NCBI GenBank assembly: GCA_031269415.1
Contig: JAISZF010000205.1
Location: 1 to 10,571, forward strand
Length of the DNA: 10,571 nt
Origin: Clostridiales bacterium
GTDB lineage: Bacteria > Bacillota > Clostridia > Lachnospirales > WQUN01
Direction: 5' to 3'
A program made the translations under genes and the position numbers. Numbering within the stretch: the first letter of the stretch is position 1; each line of letters starts with the position of its first letter. Shown one piece after another: positions 1-7,295 of the stretch. Below the pieces are notes generated by a model that saw only the letters and a program-made list of their open reading frames with translations, was not told the DNA's origin and did no database searches.

Positions 1-361
1 TATCCAGTTTTACTCCCTGAGCCTCTAAGCTTTTATACAGCATATTTATCGCCGTCGCCTGACGACCGGCCGCTCGCCTTACCCCCGCCGCGTCATACAT
101 CACGACCAGGCTGAAAACAGCGCTGAGCGCGAAGATCGAGGAGTTGAAGCCTTCTTTGAAGCCGATGGATGTGGTCATGGCGGTAACGAAGGAGCTATGC
201 GAACTGGGCATGCCGCCGGAACTGACGATCAGCGCGGTATTTAACTTTTTTGTCTTCTTCAGTTCTATTAATATCTTAATAAACTGCGCCAACGCCCATG
301 AGGATACGGAGGCCCACAAGGCGTAATTGCTTCGCAGTTCACCCGGTATATCCACCGACAC
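1..361 (-). CDS. Divergent PAP2 family protein (YuiD/DUF212-like), C-terminus cut by window edge
   Basis: Reading the minus strand from a GTG at 361 gives 120 residues with no stop before the window ends. The GTG is preceded by GGAGG at 369-373 with a 7-base spacer, which decides the start. Visible landmarks are NYALWASVSSWALAQFIK near residues 12-29, the phosphatase-like block GGMPSSHS at 49-56, a hydrophobic stretch at about 76-88, and MYDAAGVRRAAGRQA at 88-102. These are hallmarks of the YuiD/DUF212 family, small membrane proteins distantly related to PAP2 acid phosphatases. Their substrate is not established. Known full-length members are about 150-160 residues, so roughly 35 are missing on the left. 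The gene follows ispA in the same direction, 35 bases after its stop, a placement seen in other Clostridia near isoprenoid genes. A role with prenyl phosphates is only inference. Confidence 0.88.
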   Translation of the reverse strand, partial: MSVDIPGELRSNYALWASVSSWALAQFIKILIELKKTKKLNTALIVSSGGMPSSHSSFVTAMTTSIGFKEGFNSSIFALSAVFSLVVMYDAAGVRRAAGRQATAINMLYKSLEAQGVKLD

Positions 362-396
362 AAAAAAACCTCCATATTATTGATGAAAGTGGGAAC

Positions 397-1263
397 TCAG
401 CGGGGATTGAAACAGGAACTGCTCGCGAGCCGTAGCAGGGCTGAATCCTTAAGCTGAAGCTCCTCAATCAGCCCAACTGCGCGGCGGGTCAGCGCCCGGC
501 AGTCTTCTTTCGCGCGTTCCAAGCCGAAAACGGAAACATAGGTGGATTTATTGTTCTTAATGTCCGACATGGCTGGTTTGCCCATTTCTTCGGTAGATCG
601 CGTAACGTCCAGCAGATCGTCGCGGATTTGGAAAGCCCTGCCAAGGTTTTCCCCGATTTCGGACAAATACGCTCGCCGACGCTCATCGGCCCTGCCCAGT
701 ACGCCGCCCGCTTCCAGGCAAGACCGGATTAATGCGGCTGTTTTGTTGGCGTGTATATATATTAATTCGCTTTCGTCAACGGTTTTATTCTCCGAGAGCA
801 TGTCGGCGGCCTGCCCGGCGACCATTCCGCGCGCCCCGGCGGCGCGCGCTATCGCCGACATAGCGCCTATATTCCCCGGATGTACGGCGCACGCATCGCT
901 CATAACCTCATATGCCAGGTTGAGCAGCGCGTCGCCAGCTAGAATCGCCATAGCCGAACCGTATATAATGTGGCAGGTCGGTTTGCCCCGGCGCAGATCG
1001 TCGTCGTCCATGTCCGGCAGATCGTCGTGTATAAGCGAATAAGTGTGTATCAGTTCAACCGCGCAGGCAAACGGCATGGCGGTTTCCATATCGCCGCCAA
1101 GCCCCGAACACGCCGCAAGCGTCAACCGCGGCCGCAGACGCTTGCCGCCGGCGAAAACGCTGTACCGCATGGCATCCCACAGGCGCGGGGGGTAATTGTC
1201 AGACAGAATTTGCTCCAGAGCCGCGTTGACTCTCTCCGCGATATCTACAGATACGGTTTCCAA
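397..1263 (-). CDS. ispA: Polyprenyl synthetase, farnesyl diphosphate synthase type
   Basis: This 288-residue enzyme condenses isopentenyl diphosphate with allylic diphosphates to make farnesyl (or geranylgeranyl) diphosphate in the cytoplasm. The first aspartate-rich motif, HDDLPDMDDDDLRRG, spans residues 79-93 and the second, DDLLD, spans 215-219. GGKRLRPRL (39-47), GMVAGQ (146-151) and a lysine-containing SDIKNNKSTYVSVFG segment (233-247) are also typical. The start is a TTG at 1261-1263. GGAGG at 1276-1280 lies 12 bases upstream, a long spacing, but no ATG or GTG fits the family N-terminus better. It begins 8 bases after the xseB stop, so it is in the same operon. The last residues, LASSSCFNPR, differ from the usual LAxYIVxR ending; this may be natural divergence. 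Product chain length cannot be fixed by eye. Confidence 0.94.
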   Translation of the reverse strand: METVSVDIAERVNAALEQILSDNYPPRLWDAMRYSVFAGGKRLRPRLTLAACSGLGGDMETAMPFACAVELIHTYSLIHDDLPDMDDDDLRRGKPTCHIIYGSAMAILAGDALLNLAYEVMSDACAVHPGNIGAMSAIARAAGARGMVAGQAADMLSENKTVDESELIYIHANKTAALIRSCLEAGGVLGRADERRRAYLSEIGENLGRAFQIRDDLLDVTRSTEEMGKPAMSDIKNNKSTYVSVFGLERAKEDCRALTRRAVGLIEELQLKDSALLRLASSSCFNPR

Positions 1264-1271
1264 CTCGTGTA

Positions 1272-1517
1272 TCAGCCTCCCGAAATCTCCGCCGCGTCTA
1301 AGGGCGTTTGTACAAAAATGCCCTCCGCGGTCTGTCGGAGGACTGTTACTTCCTTTTCTATGTCATTAAGCGTGTTAACGCAGAATGCCGTAAGCTCGAC
1401 GCCCTCTTTATATAATTCAAACAATTCCCGCAAAGAGGGGCTGTTTGTTTCCATTACATCAATAACTTCCTCAAGCCGGACTAACGCCTGCTCAAAGGTC
1501 TGCTTTTTCTTTTGCAT
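1272..1517 (-). CDS. xseB: Exodeoxyribonuclease VII small subunit
   Basis: This is an 81-residue helical subunit that associates in several copies with XseA to form exonuclease VII, which degrades single-stranded DNA in both directions. The sequence MQKKKQTFEQALVRLEEVI, the central LFELYKEGVEL and the later LNDIEKEVTVL are the standard XseB pattern, and the length matches the family (about 80). The ATG at 1517 is chosen because GGAGG at 1524-1528 sits 6 bases upstream and family members begin right before the KKKxTFE motif; a longer in-frame start at 1535 lacks this support. Its first 26 bases overlap the end of xseA, indicating translational coupling. No catalytic residues are expected in this subunit. 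Confidence 0.93.
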   Translation of the reverse strand: MQKKKQTFEQALVRLEEVIDVMETNSPSLRELFELYKEGVELTAFCVNTLNDIEKEVTVLRQTAEGIFVQTPLDAAEISGG

Positions 1518-2715
1518 ACATGACCTCCGTGACATCGGCGCGCGCCTCTCCGTCCGCGAACATCAACAGAATCCGCCGTCCGGCTTCCAGTTGTTTGGCG
1601 GAAACCGCGCGCCGGCTGTTTTCGTCCAGTACTGCGGCATAGCCGCGTGACAGCACATTTAGCGGCGACAGATCCTTCAGGCGATCCGAAAATCCCAGCA
1701 AGCGCAGTTTTTCCCCGCTTATACGCGAACGCGCGGCCTTCTCCATTCGCTCGGCGACATATTCGACAGTTAACATACGATCGCCGACCGCCTTTATTAC
1801 GCGTCCAGATATATTGCGCCTGATTTGGCCGTTCAAAAGCGTCCTCTTGCTGTTTAAACAGCCGTCCGCGGCCCGATTAAGCGCCGATAGCGCGGCGCGA
1901 AGGCGGTTTTCCAGACGCGCGTACGACGGAATGGCAAGTTCCGCGGCCGCGGACGGCGTCGGCGCTCTCAAATCGGCGGTAAAGTCTGATATAGAATAAT
2001 CGGTTTCATGCCCCACAGCCGATATAACGGGTGCACGGGAATTATACACGGCCCGCGCGGTCCGTTCCTCGCTGAACGGCCACAGATCCTCCTGAGAACC
2101 GCCGCCGCGAGCCAGGATGATAACTTCGGCCTTGCCCCACGTATTGACCATGTGAAACGCCGCTTCTATGGAACCGGTCGCGTCCGCCCCCTGCACCAAG
2201 GCGGGTACGATCACTATTTCTATTTTCGGGTTGCGCCTGCGCGCGATTTGTATAATATCACGCGCCGCGGCGCCGGTCGGCGAGGTAATTACGGCCACAC
2301 ACCGGGGATAGGCGGGTATGGGGCGTTTGTGAGCCGCGTCGAACAAGCCTTCGGCCTCCAATTTGGCCTTCAACTGCTCGAACGCCAGAGCCAGCGAACC
2401 TTTACCCAACGGCGTCAACAGCTCGGCGTATACCTGATATACCCCGGTTTTTTCATACAATGAAACACGCCCCGCCGCTATTACCTTCAGTCCGTTATGA
2501 AGCGTGAAAGGCACGCCCCGCGCGGCGGATTTGAACATTACGCAATTGACGGCGGCATTTTCATCTTTAAGCGTGAAATACCAATGGCCGGAGGTGTGGT
2601 TCTTGAAATTGGAGATTTCGCCCTGAACCAGCAATGATTCAAGGAAGACGTCGCCCTCCAGAAGGTTTCTGATATATCCGTTCAGACGCGTCACCGTAAA
2701 AACTGCCTCACGCAT
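1492..2715 (-). CDS. xseA: Exodeoxyribonuclease VII large subunit
   Basis: This is the 407-residue catalytic subunit of exonuclease VII, acting on single-stranded DNA in repair and recombination. An N-terminal OB-fold DNA-binding domain covers about residues 5-100 (VQGEISNFKNHTSGHWYFTLKD region). The nuclease domain has VITSPTGAAARDI (142-154), RGGGSQEDLWPFSEE (203-217) and SAVGHETDYSISDFTADLRAPTPSA (232-256), the conserved acidic and histidine-rich signatures of XseA. A long helical, charged region follows, and the C-terminal part SRGYAAVLD (about 360) is also typical. The ATG at 2715 has GGAGGC at 2721-2726 with a 5-base spacer and overlaps the end of nusB by 8 bases. Length is slightly shorter than Escherichia coli XseA but normal for Bacillota. 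Confidence 0.96.
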   Translation of the reverse strand: MREAVFTVTRLNGYIRNLLEGDVFLESLLVQGEISNFKNHTSGHWYFTLKDENAAVNCVMFKSAARGVPFTLHNGLKVIAAGRVSLYEKTGVYQVYAELLTPLGKGSLALAFEQLKAKLEAEGLFDAAHKRPIPAYPRCVAVITSPTGAAARDIIQIARRRNPKIEIVIVPALVQGADATGSIEAAFHMVNTWGKAEVIILARGGGSQEDLWPFSEERTARAVYNSRAPVISAVGHETDYSISDFTADLRAPTPSAAAELAIPSYARLENRLRAALSALNRAADGCLNSKRTLLNGQIRRNISGRVIKAVGDRMLTVEYVAERMEKAARSRISGEKLRLLGFSDRLKDLSPLNVLSRGYAAVLDENSRRAVSAKQLEAGRRILLMFADGEARADVTEVMYAKEKADL

Positions 2716-3127
2716 GGTGAGCCTCCGCGTGAGCGGAAGCCTTTGCCAGTATTCCGTTCACAAAGCCCCCGGACTCTTCTCCGGAATACATCTTGGATAA
2801 TTCCACCGCCTCGTTTATCGAAACCCGCTCGGGCGTATCCGTAAAAGCCATCTCATAAACAGCCAGCCTTAAGACCGCCAAATCGACACTGTTTAACCGG
2901 TTAACGCTCCAGCCCTCGGTGTTTTCGGCGATTAGTTTATCTATAAGGCCCAGATGAGCGCGTACCCCGTATAAAGTTTCCTTTACAAAAGCGCGCTCGG
3001 CCTCGCTTATTTCAGGGAGGTTATCCTCGGGATAACTCTCCAGCGCGTATTCCGCGTCAAAATCTTTGTGAAACGGCATTTGAAAGATCAGTTCAAACGC
3101 GTATCTTCTGGCGGTTTTACGACTCAT
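2708..3127 (-). CDS. nusB: Transcription antitermination factor NusB
   Basis: NusB pairs with NusE (ribosomal protein S10) and binds boxA RNA to keep RNA polymerase processive through rRNA operons. The 139-residue protein is all-helical in pattern. It opens with SRKTARRYAFELIFQM and contains W73, RLNSVDLAVLRLAVYEM (77-93), PERVSINEAVELSKMYSGEES (99-119) and FVNGILAK (122-129), all standard for the family. The ATG at 3127 lies inside the last codons of the upstream Asp23 gene (11-base overlap). No good Shine-Dalgarno sequence stands before it, so translation probably depends on ribosomes finishing the upstream gene. The C-terminal tail is rich in Ala and His (SAHAEAHHA), an unremarkable extension. 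Overlap with xseA downstream is 8 bases. Confidence 0.95.
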   Translation of the reverse strand: MSRKTARRYAFELIFQMPFHKDFDAEYALESYPEDNLPEISEAERAFVKETLYGVRAHLGLIDKLIAENTEGWSVNRLNSVDLAVLRLAVYEMAFTDTPERVSINEAVELSKMYSGEESGGFVNGILAKASAHAEAHHA

Positions 3128-3536
3128 TGTATCTGGGCTTGATTTTTTTTGAAAGAGGTTTTCTGTCGCCTCCGTTATCGCTGTAATAGAGTATCCCTGT
3201 GATATTAATGTTTATTTCCCGCGCGTTAAGCCCTGTCATATTCTCGATGGCCGTTTTAACGCGCCGTTGGACCGACTCCGAAACCTCTTGCAGTTTAAAG
3301 CCGAATTTCCCCAAGAGATTAAGCGTGACATTAACGTCTCCGCCCTCGATCTCCACGGCGACGCCCTTGCCTAAATTACGTCGGCCCAGCATATGCGCGA
3401 TATCCCCCGTCAGATTGCCGGCCATACCCGCGACGCCCTCAACCTCCAACGCCGCCGTGCCGGCTATAATCGCTATTACCTCGTCGGCTAACTTAACCTG
3501 CCCCGCGCCTTCTGTATCTATCTTGATCTCTGTCAT
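3117..3536 (-). CDS. Asp23/Gls24 family protein (YqhY-like)
   Basis: This 139-residue cytoplasmic protein belongs to the Asp23/Gls24 envelope-stress family. Key parts are VKLADEVIAIIAGTAALEVEGVAGMAG (residues 14-40), the GRRNLGKGVAVEIEGGDVNVTLNLLGKFG stretch (51-79), and VSESVQRRVKTAIENMTGLNAREININITGI (85-115). A basic tail (RKPLSKKIKPRY) follows. In Bacillus subtilis the equivalent gene, yqhY, lies between accBC and nusB and is linked genetically to acetyl-CoA carboxylase control; here nusB follows, but no acc genes precede it. The ATG at 3536 has AGGAG about 7 bases upstream and is the first gene behind the promoter at 3571-3598. Molecular function is unresolved in the family. Confidence 0.92.
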   Translation of the reverse strand: MTEIKIDTEGAGQVKLADEVIAIIAGTAALEVEGVAGMAGNLTGDIAHMLGRRNLGKGVAVEIEGGDVNVTLNLLGKFGFKLQEVSESVQRRVKTAIENMTGLNAREININITGILYYSDNGGDRKPLSKKIKPRYNES

Positions 3537-3570
3537 TCTATCGCTCCTTCGGAAGAGTGTTCATTTTAGC

Positions 3571-3598
3571 ATTATAACAGATCTGCGCGCAATTGCAA
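3571..3598 (-). promoter_or_regulatory. Extended -10 promoter of the asp23-nusB-xseAB-ispA operon
   Basis: On the minus strand there is TTGCAA (3593-3598), a 16-base spacer and a perfect TATAAT (3571-3576), preceded by TG one base away, giving an extended -10. Transcription would start near 3564, leaving a leader of about 28 bases that contains the AGGAG of the Asp23 gene. It matches a housekeeping (SigA-type) promoter. Confidence 0.75.
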
Positions 3599-3603
3599 TT
3601 ATC

Positions 3604-3633
3604 GAAAAATCTCATGGAGGAGTTTTCCTCTCC
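3604..3633 (-). terminator. Weak hairpin terminator candidate after the CPBP gene
   Basis: Immediately after the CPBP stop codon the minus strand can pair GGAGAGG with CTCCTCC around an AAAA loop (3616-3633), with one mismatch and one G-T pair. A run of five T follows seven bases later (3604-3608). The stem is short and the T-run is displaced, so readthrough into the asp23 operon is possible. Confidence 0.35.
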
Positions 3634-4598
3634 TACCGGGTATTGAAGGGCAGGTCGCTGTCCGTTGTCCATACAGGCGGTTCTTTGATGCTAAGGCCAA
3701 AATGGATATAAGCCAATACGGCTATGATTATGACGGTGCAGATTAATCCGCCTTCCGCGCCGAAAGCGCCGCCTGTCAGTATGTCGGGGCCGGTTGGCGT
3801 GTATTGCGTGAGAGACGTTCCCTCGAGGCCGCTGACTTGAATACCGTAGATATTTCCCTGGAAAAAATTCCACATTATATGAAACCCGATGGGCATCCAG
3901 AGGGAACCTGTTTTGATGAACATATACGCGAAGGCTAAGCCGATCAGTATGATGTTTATGATGCCCAGCAAAGTAACCCCCGGGTTCATCAAGTGCATCA
4001 GCCCGAAGATAACGGCGGGCACCGCTATTACCACCCAATTATTCCGCGTTGTTTTCAAGACAGTCATTAAAAAGCCGCGGCACAGGATTTCCTCATAGAA
4101 TCCAACGCTGATAAAGAATATAAACGCGGACAATATATCGGCCGAATACAGTTTTGATATATCCAACCCGGTGAATATGGCGGCGCCGGACATATACACG
4201 ATAAGCGCGTAAAGCGATATGGCTATGATGGCGGCCAGACAGCCTAATCCCAGCGGCTTAAGCCAATTTTCACGCGGCAGTCCCAATTGGCTTAACGGAC
4301 GTTTGTAGATCAGTTTAAATACGATGAACAGAATAACAATCTGAGCGGCGTTTGACAATATATTCAAATTATGTTGATTCAGCCCTGCTATATCGGCGGT
4401 TACGGTTTCAACGACGCTTTGTAAATAGGCCGTGAATTCTTCTTGGTCTCCAAGGCTCCTCGCGGATATTTCAGGCATGTAAGCGCTGAGCGCAGTCCAC
4501 ATTATGATCAGCGAGATGATCATGCCGACAATAAGCAGAGATCCGCAGCCGATCAGCATGGAACATCCTGATTTAGGCTCGCCATATTTGTTTCTCAT
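3633..4598 (-). CDS. CPBP family intramembrane glutamic endopeptidase
   Basis: This is a 321-residue multi-span membrane protein of the CAAX protease and bacteriocin-processing (Abi/CPBP) family. The catalytic motifs are intact: EEILCR with E169, E170 and R174, FGLMH with F198 and H202, and HIMWN with H240 and N244. Hydrophobic segments are visible near residues 17-37, 83-97, 116-137, 155-168, 185-200, 208-228 and 284-300. The typical C-terminal block of the subfamily, GPDILTGGAFGAEGGL, is at about 270-285. The ATG at 4598 has AGGGGGT about 7 bases upstream. Members cleave prenylated or other membrane proteins or act in bacteriocin self-immunity; the substrate here cannot be told from the sequence. 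It lies divergent to the metal operon, with its own promoter, and may have no link to either neighbour. Confidence 0.9.
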   Translation of the reverse strand: MRNKYGEPKSGCSMLIGCGSLLIVGMIISLIIMWTALSAYMPEISARSLGDQEEFTAYLQSVVETVTADIAGLNQHNLNILSNAAQIVILFIVFKLIYKRPLSQLGLPRENWLKPLGLGCLAAIIAISLYALIVYMSGAAIFTGLDISKLYSADILSAFIFFISVGFYEEILCRGFLMTVLKTTRNNWVVIAVPAVIFGLMHLMNPGVTLLGIINIILIGLAFAYMFIKTGSLWMPIGFHIMWNFFQGNIYGIQVSGLEGTSLTQYTPTGPDILTGGAFGAEGGLICTVIIIAVLAYIHFGLSIKEPPVWTTDSDLPFNTR

Positions 4599-4620
4599 TC
4601 CACATACCCCCTATGGATAA

Positions 4621-4649
4621 ATTATAACACGAGTTATTAATAAATACAA
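4621..4649 (-). promoter_or_regulatory. Extended -10 promoter of the CPBP gene
   Basis: On the minus strand, TATAAT (4621-4626) is preceded by TG with one base between, and a weak -35, TTGTAT (4644-4649), stands 17 bases upstream. The start would be near 4614, leaving a leader of about 16 bases that holds the AGGGGGT ribosome binding site. Confidence 0.6.
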
Positions 4650-4719
4650 AAATTGAATGGAATGTTTGTCCGTACAACGGCATAACCATTCATTGACAAT
4701 ATTTTTTTCAAAAAACCTA

Positions 4720-4748
4720 TTGACAAAAGCGAGGCAAGGTCATATTAT
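4720..4748 (+). promoter_or_regulatory. Promoter of the arsR-type/P1B-ATPase operon
   Basis: A perfect -35 TTGACA (4720-4725) is followed after 17 bases by TATTAT (4743-4748). A perfect TATAAT overlaps at 4746-4751, but its 20-base spacer makes it less likely. Transcription would begin at about 4755, inside the proposed repressor operator. A second TTGACA at 4693-4698 has no good -10. Confidence 0.7.
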
Positions 4749-4753
4749 AATAC

Positions 4754-4769
4754 ATGAACACATATTCAT
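4754..4769. promoter_or_regulatory. Candidate ArsR/CzrA-type operator
   Basis: The inverted repeat ATGAA-N6-TTCAT covers the expected transcription start. The TGAA-N6-TTCA spacing is the one described for SmtB/CzrA-type zinc sensors. Binding here by the product of the next gene would block transcription until metal is bound. This is pattern-based; no binding is shown. Confidence 0.6.
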
Positions 4770-4792
4770 ATGATTATATAAAGGAGCCGTTC

Positions 4793-5116
4793 ATGGAAGG
4801 CAAAACAGAAATAAGCTCGTTATCCGAGGCAGTGATTTATGACATAGCGGATTTTTATAAAGTCTTTGGCGATTCCACACGTATCCGAATACTATACGCC
4901 CTGATGGAAAACGAGCTGAACGTAGGGGAACTGGTGCAGGCGCTGAATCTTAATCAGTCGGCTGTATCTCATCAACTGCGCGTGCTGCGGCAGAACGATC
5001 TGGTGAAATTCCGGAAAGACGGTAAGACTATTGTCTATTCCTTAGACGACAGCCACGTAACCGTACTCCTGCAGCAAGGGCTGGAACATATTCTGCATAA
5101 AAAAGTTTACGACTAA
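4793..5116 (+). CDS. ArsR/SmtB family metal-sensing repressor, CzrA-like
   Basis: This is a 107-residue winged-helix repressor. The core FGDSTRIRILYALMENELNVGELV (25-48), the recognition helix LNQSAVSHQLRVLRQNDLV (53-71) and the wing FRKDGKTIVYSL (73-84) are typical. The alpha-5 metal site is intact: D86-x-H88 on one subunit and H99-x2-H102 for the partner, the same spacing as CzrA/SmtB zinc and cobalt sensors. The cysteines of the alpha-3N site of CadC (ELCVCD) are absent (ELNVGE). I prefer the ATG at 4793 because AAAGGAG at 4780-4786 lies 6 bases upstream; an in-frame ATG at 4754 falls at the predicted transcription start and has no ribosome binding site. The downstream ATPase follows 18 bases after the stop, so metal-induced control of both is likely. 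Confidence 0.92.
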   Translation: MEGKTEISSLSEAVIYDIADFYKVFGDSTRIRILYALMENELNVGELVQALNLNQSAVSHQLRVLRQNDLVKFRKDGKTIVYSLDDSHVTVLLQQGLEHILHKKVYD

Positions 5117-5134
5117 TTGAGGGGGGTTATGATT

Positions 5135-7240
5135 ATGGCACAGCAATTAAGCATAGTGCTTGACGGTTTGAACTGCCCGCACTGCGCGGGCAGAATAGAA
5201 GACAAGGTTCGCGGCCTGAAGAATGTCCAAACAGCCGATCTGAATTTCGCGCTTCAGGAATTAAGCGTCAGCTATCATGATCTGCGGAAAGACAGTCTCT
5301 TAAACCAGGTGCGCGGCATAGCGAACGTATTGGAGCCGGATATTAAGGTATATGAAAAAAGCTCGGCGGCTAAAGAGACGGCGGCAATCGGGCTTTCGCG
5401 GGAGAGTAAAATTCGTCTCGCGCGGATGGCCGTCGGGGCTGTCATGTACGCGTTCGCATTGACAAATGCTTTGCCGCCCACAGCCGAATTATTCTTATAC
5501 GCCGCGTGCCTGATCATCTTCGGCTATGACGTACTTATCAAAGCGGTGACCAATATATTCCGCGGCGAGCTCTTCGACGAGAATTTTCTTATGACCCTGG
5601 CCGCCGTCGGCGCTTTTATAGTCAAACAGTACCCGGAAGCCGCCGCGGTTGTGCTCTTCTATCAAGTCGGCGAATTCTTTCAAGACCTGGCGGTGGATCG
5701 TTCCAGGCGTTCAATAAAGGCTCTCATCAATATAAAGCCGGACATCGCCTATGTAATGAGATCCGGCGAGGTCGTGGATATACCGCCCGCACAGGCTGGG
5801 GTAGGGGAGATACTTATTGTCAAGCCGGGCGAAAGGATACCTTTGGACGGCGTGATAACCGAAGGGCAGTCGCAGTTGGATATGACGTCGCTTCTGGGGG
5901 AATCAGTTCCGCGTACAGCGCGTCCTTCCGATGAGGTATTGAGCGGTTCCGTTAACCTCACGGGATTGCTCAAGGTAAGGGTTACCAAAACGGAGAGCGA
6001 GTCGACCGCGTCAAAGATTATGGAACTGGTAGAGAACGCGAGCGCGAAAAAAGCGCCAACCGAGCGATTCATCACCAGATTCTCCAAGGTATACACACCC
6101 ATCGTCGTAAGCGCCGCCGCGGTTATCGCGCTGATACCTCCGCTGCTTTTTTCCGAACCCATAGATACATGGGTGTACCGCGCGCTTGTCTTTCTGGTTA
6201 TTTCCTGCCCCTGCGCCTTAGTGGTATCCGTGCCGCTCAGTTTTTTCAGCGGTATAGGCGCGTGTTCCAAGAAGGGCATTTTGGTTAAAGGAGGTAATTA
6301 CCTTCAGGCGTTAAGCGAGGTCGACACGGTTGTGTTCGACAAGACAGGCACGCTCACCAAGGGCGTATTCCGGGTCAATAAGATCCTTCCCGCGGCGGGC
6401 TTAAGCGAAACATATCTGCTGAAGCACGCTTATCTCGCGGAAAAGAATTCGCTGCATCCTGTCGCCAAATCATTGATAGCCGCGGCGCAAGCCAGGTTCA
6501 AAGATGCGGATAAAACCGAGATAACGGGCTTCAGGGAAATTACGGGCATGGGTGTGGAAGCCTTTGTTTCAGACTGGAGGATACTGGCGGGCAGCGGCAA
6601 ACTGATGCTGGAACACGGTTTCGAGCCAATGGATGACAATTCATTGGACGGCGTGGTTACGCATGTGGCGTCGGGCGGGAAGTATCTGGGCTGTATCGTG
6701 GTTTCGGACGAGATAAAGCCGGACAGCGCCGCCGCTGTGGCTGAACTGAAACGAATCGGCGTCAAACGTACTGTTATGCTGTCCGGCGACCGGAAGGAAA
6801 GCGCGGAAGCCGTAGGCGCGCGCTTGGGCATAACTAAGGTTTTTGCCGGGCTGCTGCCTCATGAGAAGGTTTCAAGGCTGGAGCGTATTTACGGCGAGAA
6901 CCCTGGCGCCAAGGTATTGTTCGCGGGAGACGGCATAAATGACGCGCCGGTGCTGGCAAGGGCGGACATTGGCGCGGCGATGGGCGGCGTGGGTTCAGAC
7001 GCGGCCGTGACCGCCGCGGATATAGTGATAATGAACGACGAGCCGTCAAAGATTCCCGAGGCGATTTTAACCGCTCGAAATACCATGCGTATCGCGCGGC
7101 AGAATATCGTTTTCGCGCTGGCCGTAAAATTCGCGGTATTGATTCTGGCCGCGTTTGGATACGCCGGCATGTGGATGGCCGTTTTCGCGGACGTGGGCGT
7201 TGAGGTGCTGGTTGTGCTGAACGCCATGCGCCGGAAATAA
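5135..7240 (+). CDS. P1B-2-type heavy-metal (Zn/Cd/Pb) efflux ATPase
   Basis: This 701-residue membrane pump exports divalent soft metals using ATP. An N-terminal heavy-metal-associated domain carries CPHC (C14, C17). The transmembrane metal site has CPC at 358-360, K665 in the seventh and D686-x-G688 in the eighth helix, the pattern of the ZntA/CadA group. The phosphorylation loop DKTGTLTKG starts at D402, the HP motif is H441-P442, and GDGINDAP lies at 598-605. In the actuator loop the usual TGES reads LGES (residue 254 is Leu), while the catalytic Glu is kept. I chose ATG 5135 because the G-rich Shine-Dalgarno (5119-5127) is correctly spaced from it; TTG 5117 or ATG 5129 are alternatives. 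It is co-transcribed with the ArsR-type gene. Zinc is favoured by the regulator type; cadmium or lead are possible. Confidence 0.94.
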   Translation: MAQQLSIVLDGLNCPHCAGRIEDKVRGLKNVQTADLNFALQELSVSYHDLRKDSLLNQVRGIANVLEPDIKVYEKSSAAKETAAIGLSRESKIRLARMAVGAVMYAFALTNALPPTAELFLYAACLIIFGYDVLIKAVTNIFRGELFDENFLMTLAAVGAFIVKQYPEAAAVVLFYQVGEFFQDLAVDRSRRSIKALINIKPDIAYVMRSGEVVDIPPAQAGVGEILIVKPGERIPLDGVITEGQSQLDMTSLLGESVPRTARPSDEVLSGSVNLTGLLKVRVTKTESESTASKIMELVENASAKKAPTERFITRFSKVYTPIVVSAAAVIALIPPLLFSEPIDTWVYRALVFLVISCPCALVVSVPLSFFSGIGACSKKGILVKGGNYLQALSEVDTVVFDKTGTLTKGVFRVNKILPAAGLSETYLLKHAYLAEKNSLHPVAKSLIAAAQARFKDADKTEITGFREITGMGVEAFVSDWRILAGSGKLMLEHGFEPMDDNSLDGVVTHVASGGKYLGCIVVSDEIKPDSAAAVAELKRIGVKRTVMLSGDRKESAEAVGARLGITKVFAGLLPHEKVSRLERIYGENPGAKVLFAGDGINDAPVLARADIGAAMGGVGSDAAVTAADIVIMNDEPSKIPEAILTARNTMRIARQNIVFALAVKFAVLILAAFGYAGMWMAVFADVGVEVLVVLNAMRRK

Positions 7241-7248
7241 ACGCGGCT

Positions 7249-7279
7249 TTGTAACCGATTCATCTCCGCTGAATATAGT
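7249..7279 (+). promoter_or_regulatory. Weak promoter candidate for the substrate-binding protein
   Basis: TTGTAA (7249-7254) and TATAGT (7274-7279) are separated by 19 bases, which is longer than ideal. If real, the transcript would begin near 7286 and carry the hairpin at 7296-7323 in its leader. Expression by readthrough from the ATPase gene is the alternative. Confidence 0.3.
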
Positions 7280-7295
7280 AAAATAAACAGGCTGA

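Noticed and set aside
542..1650. Long plus-strand open frames opposite ispA, xseB and xseA
   Set aside because: They lie antisense to well-recognised genes, have no ribosome binding sites, and their composition is that of complementary GC-rich codons.
3691..4038. 115-residue minus-strand frame inside the CPBP gene
   Set aside because: It is an alternate frame of the same strand as the CPBP gene, which has intact catalytic motifs throughout.
5749..6831. Minus-strand open frames inside the P1B ATPase gene
   Set aside because: The plus-strand protein has all family motifs across this stretch; the antisense frames show no recognisable domain.
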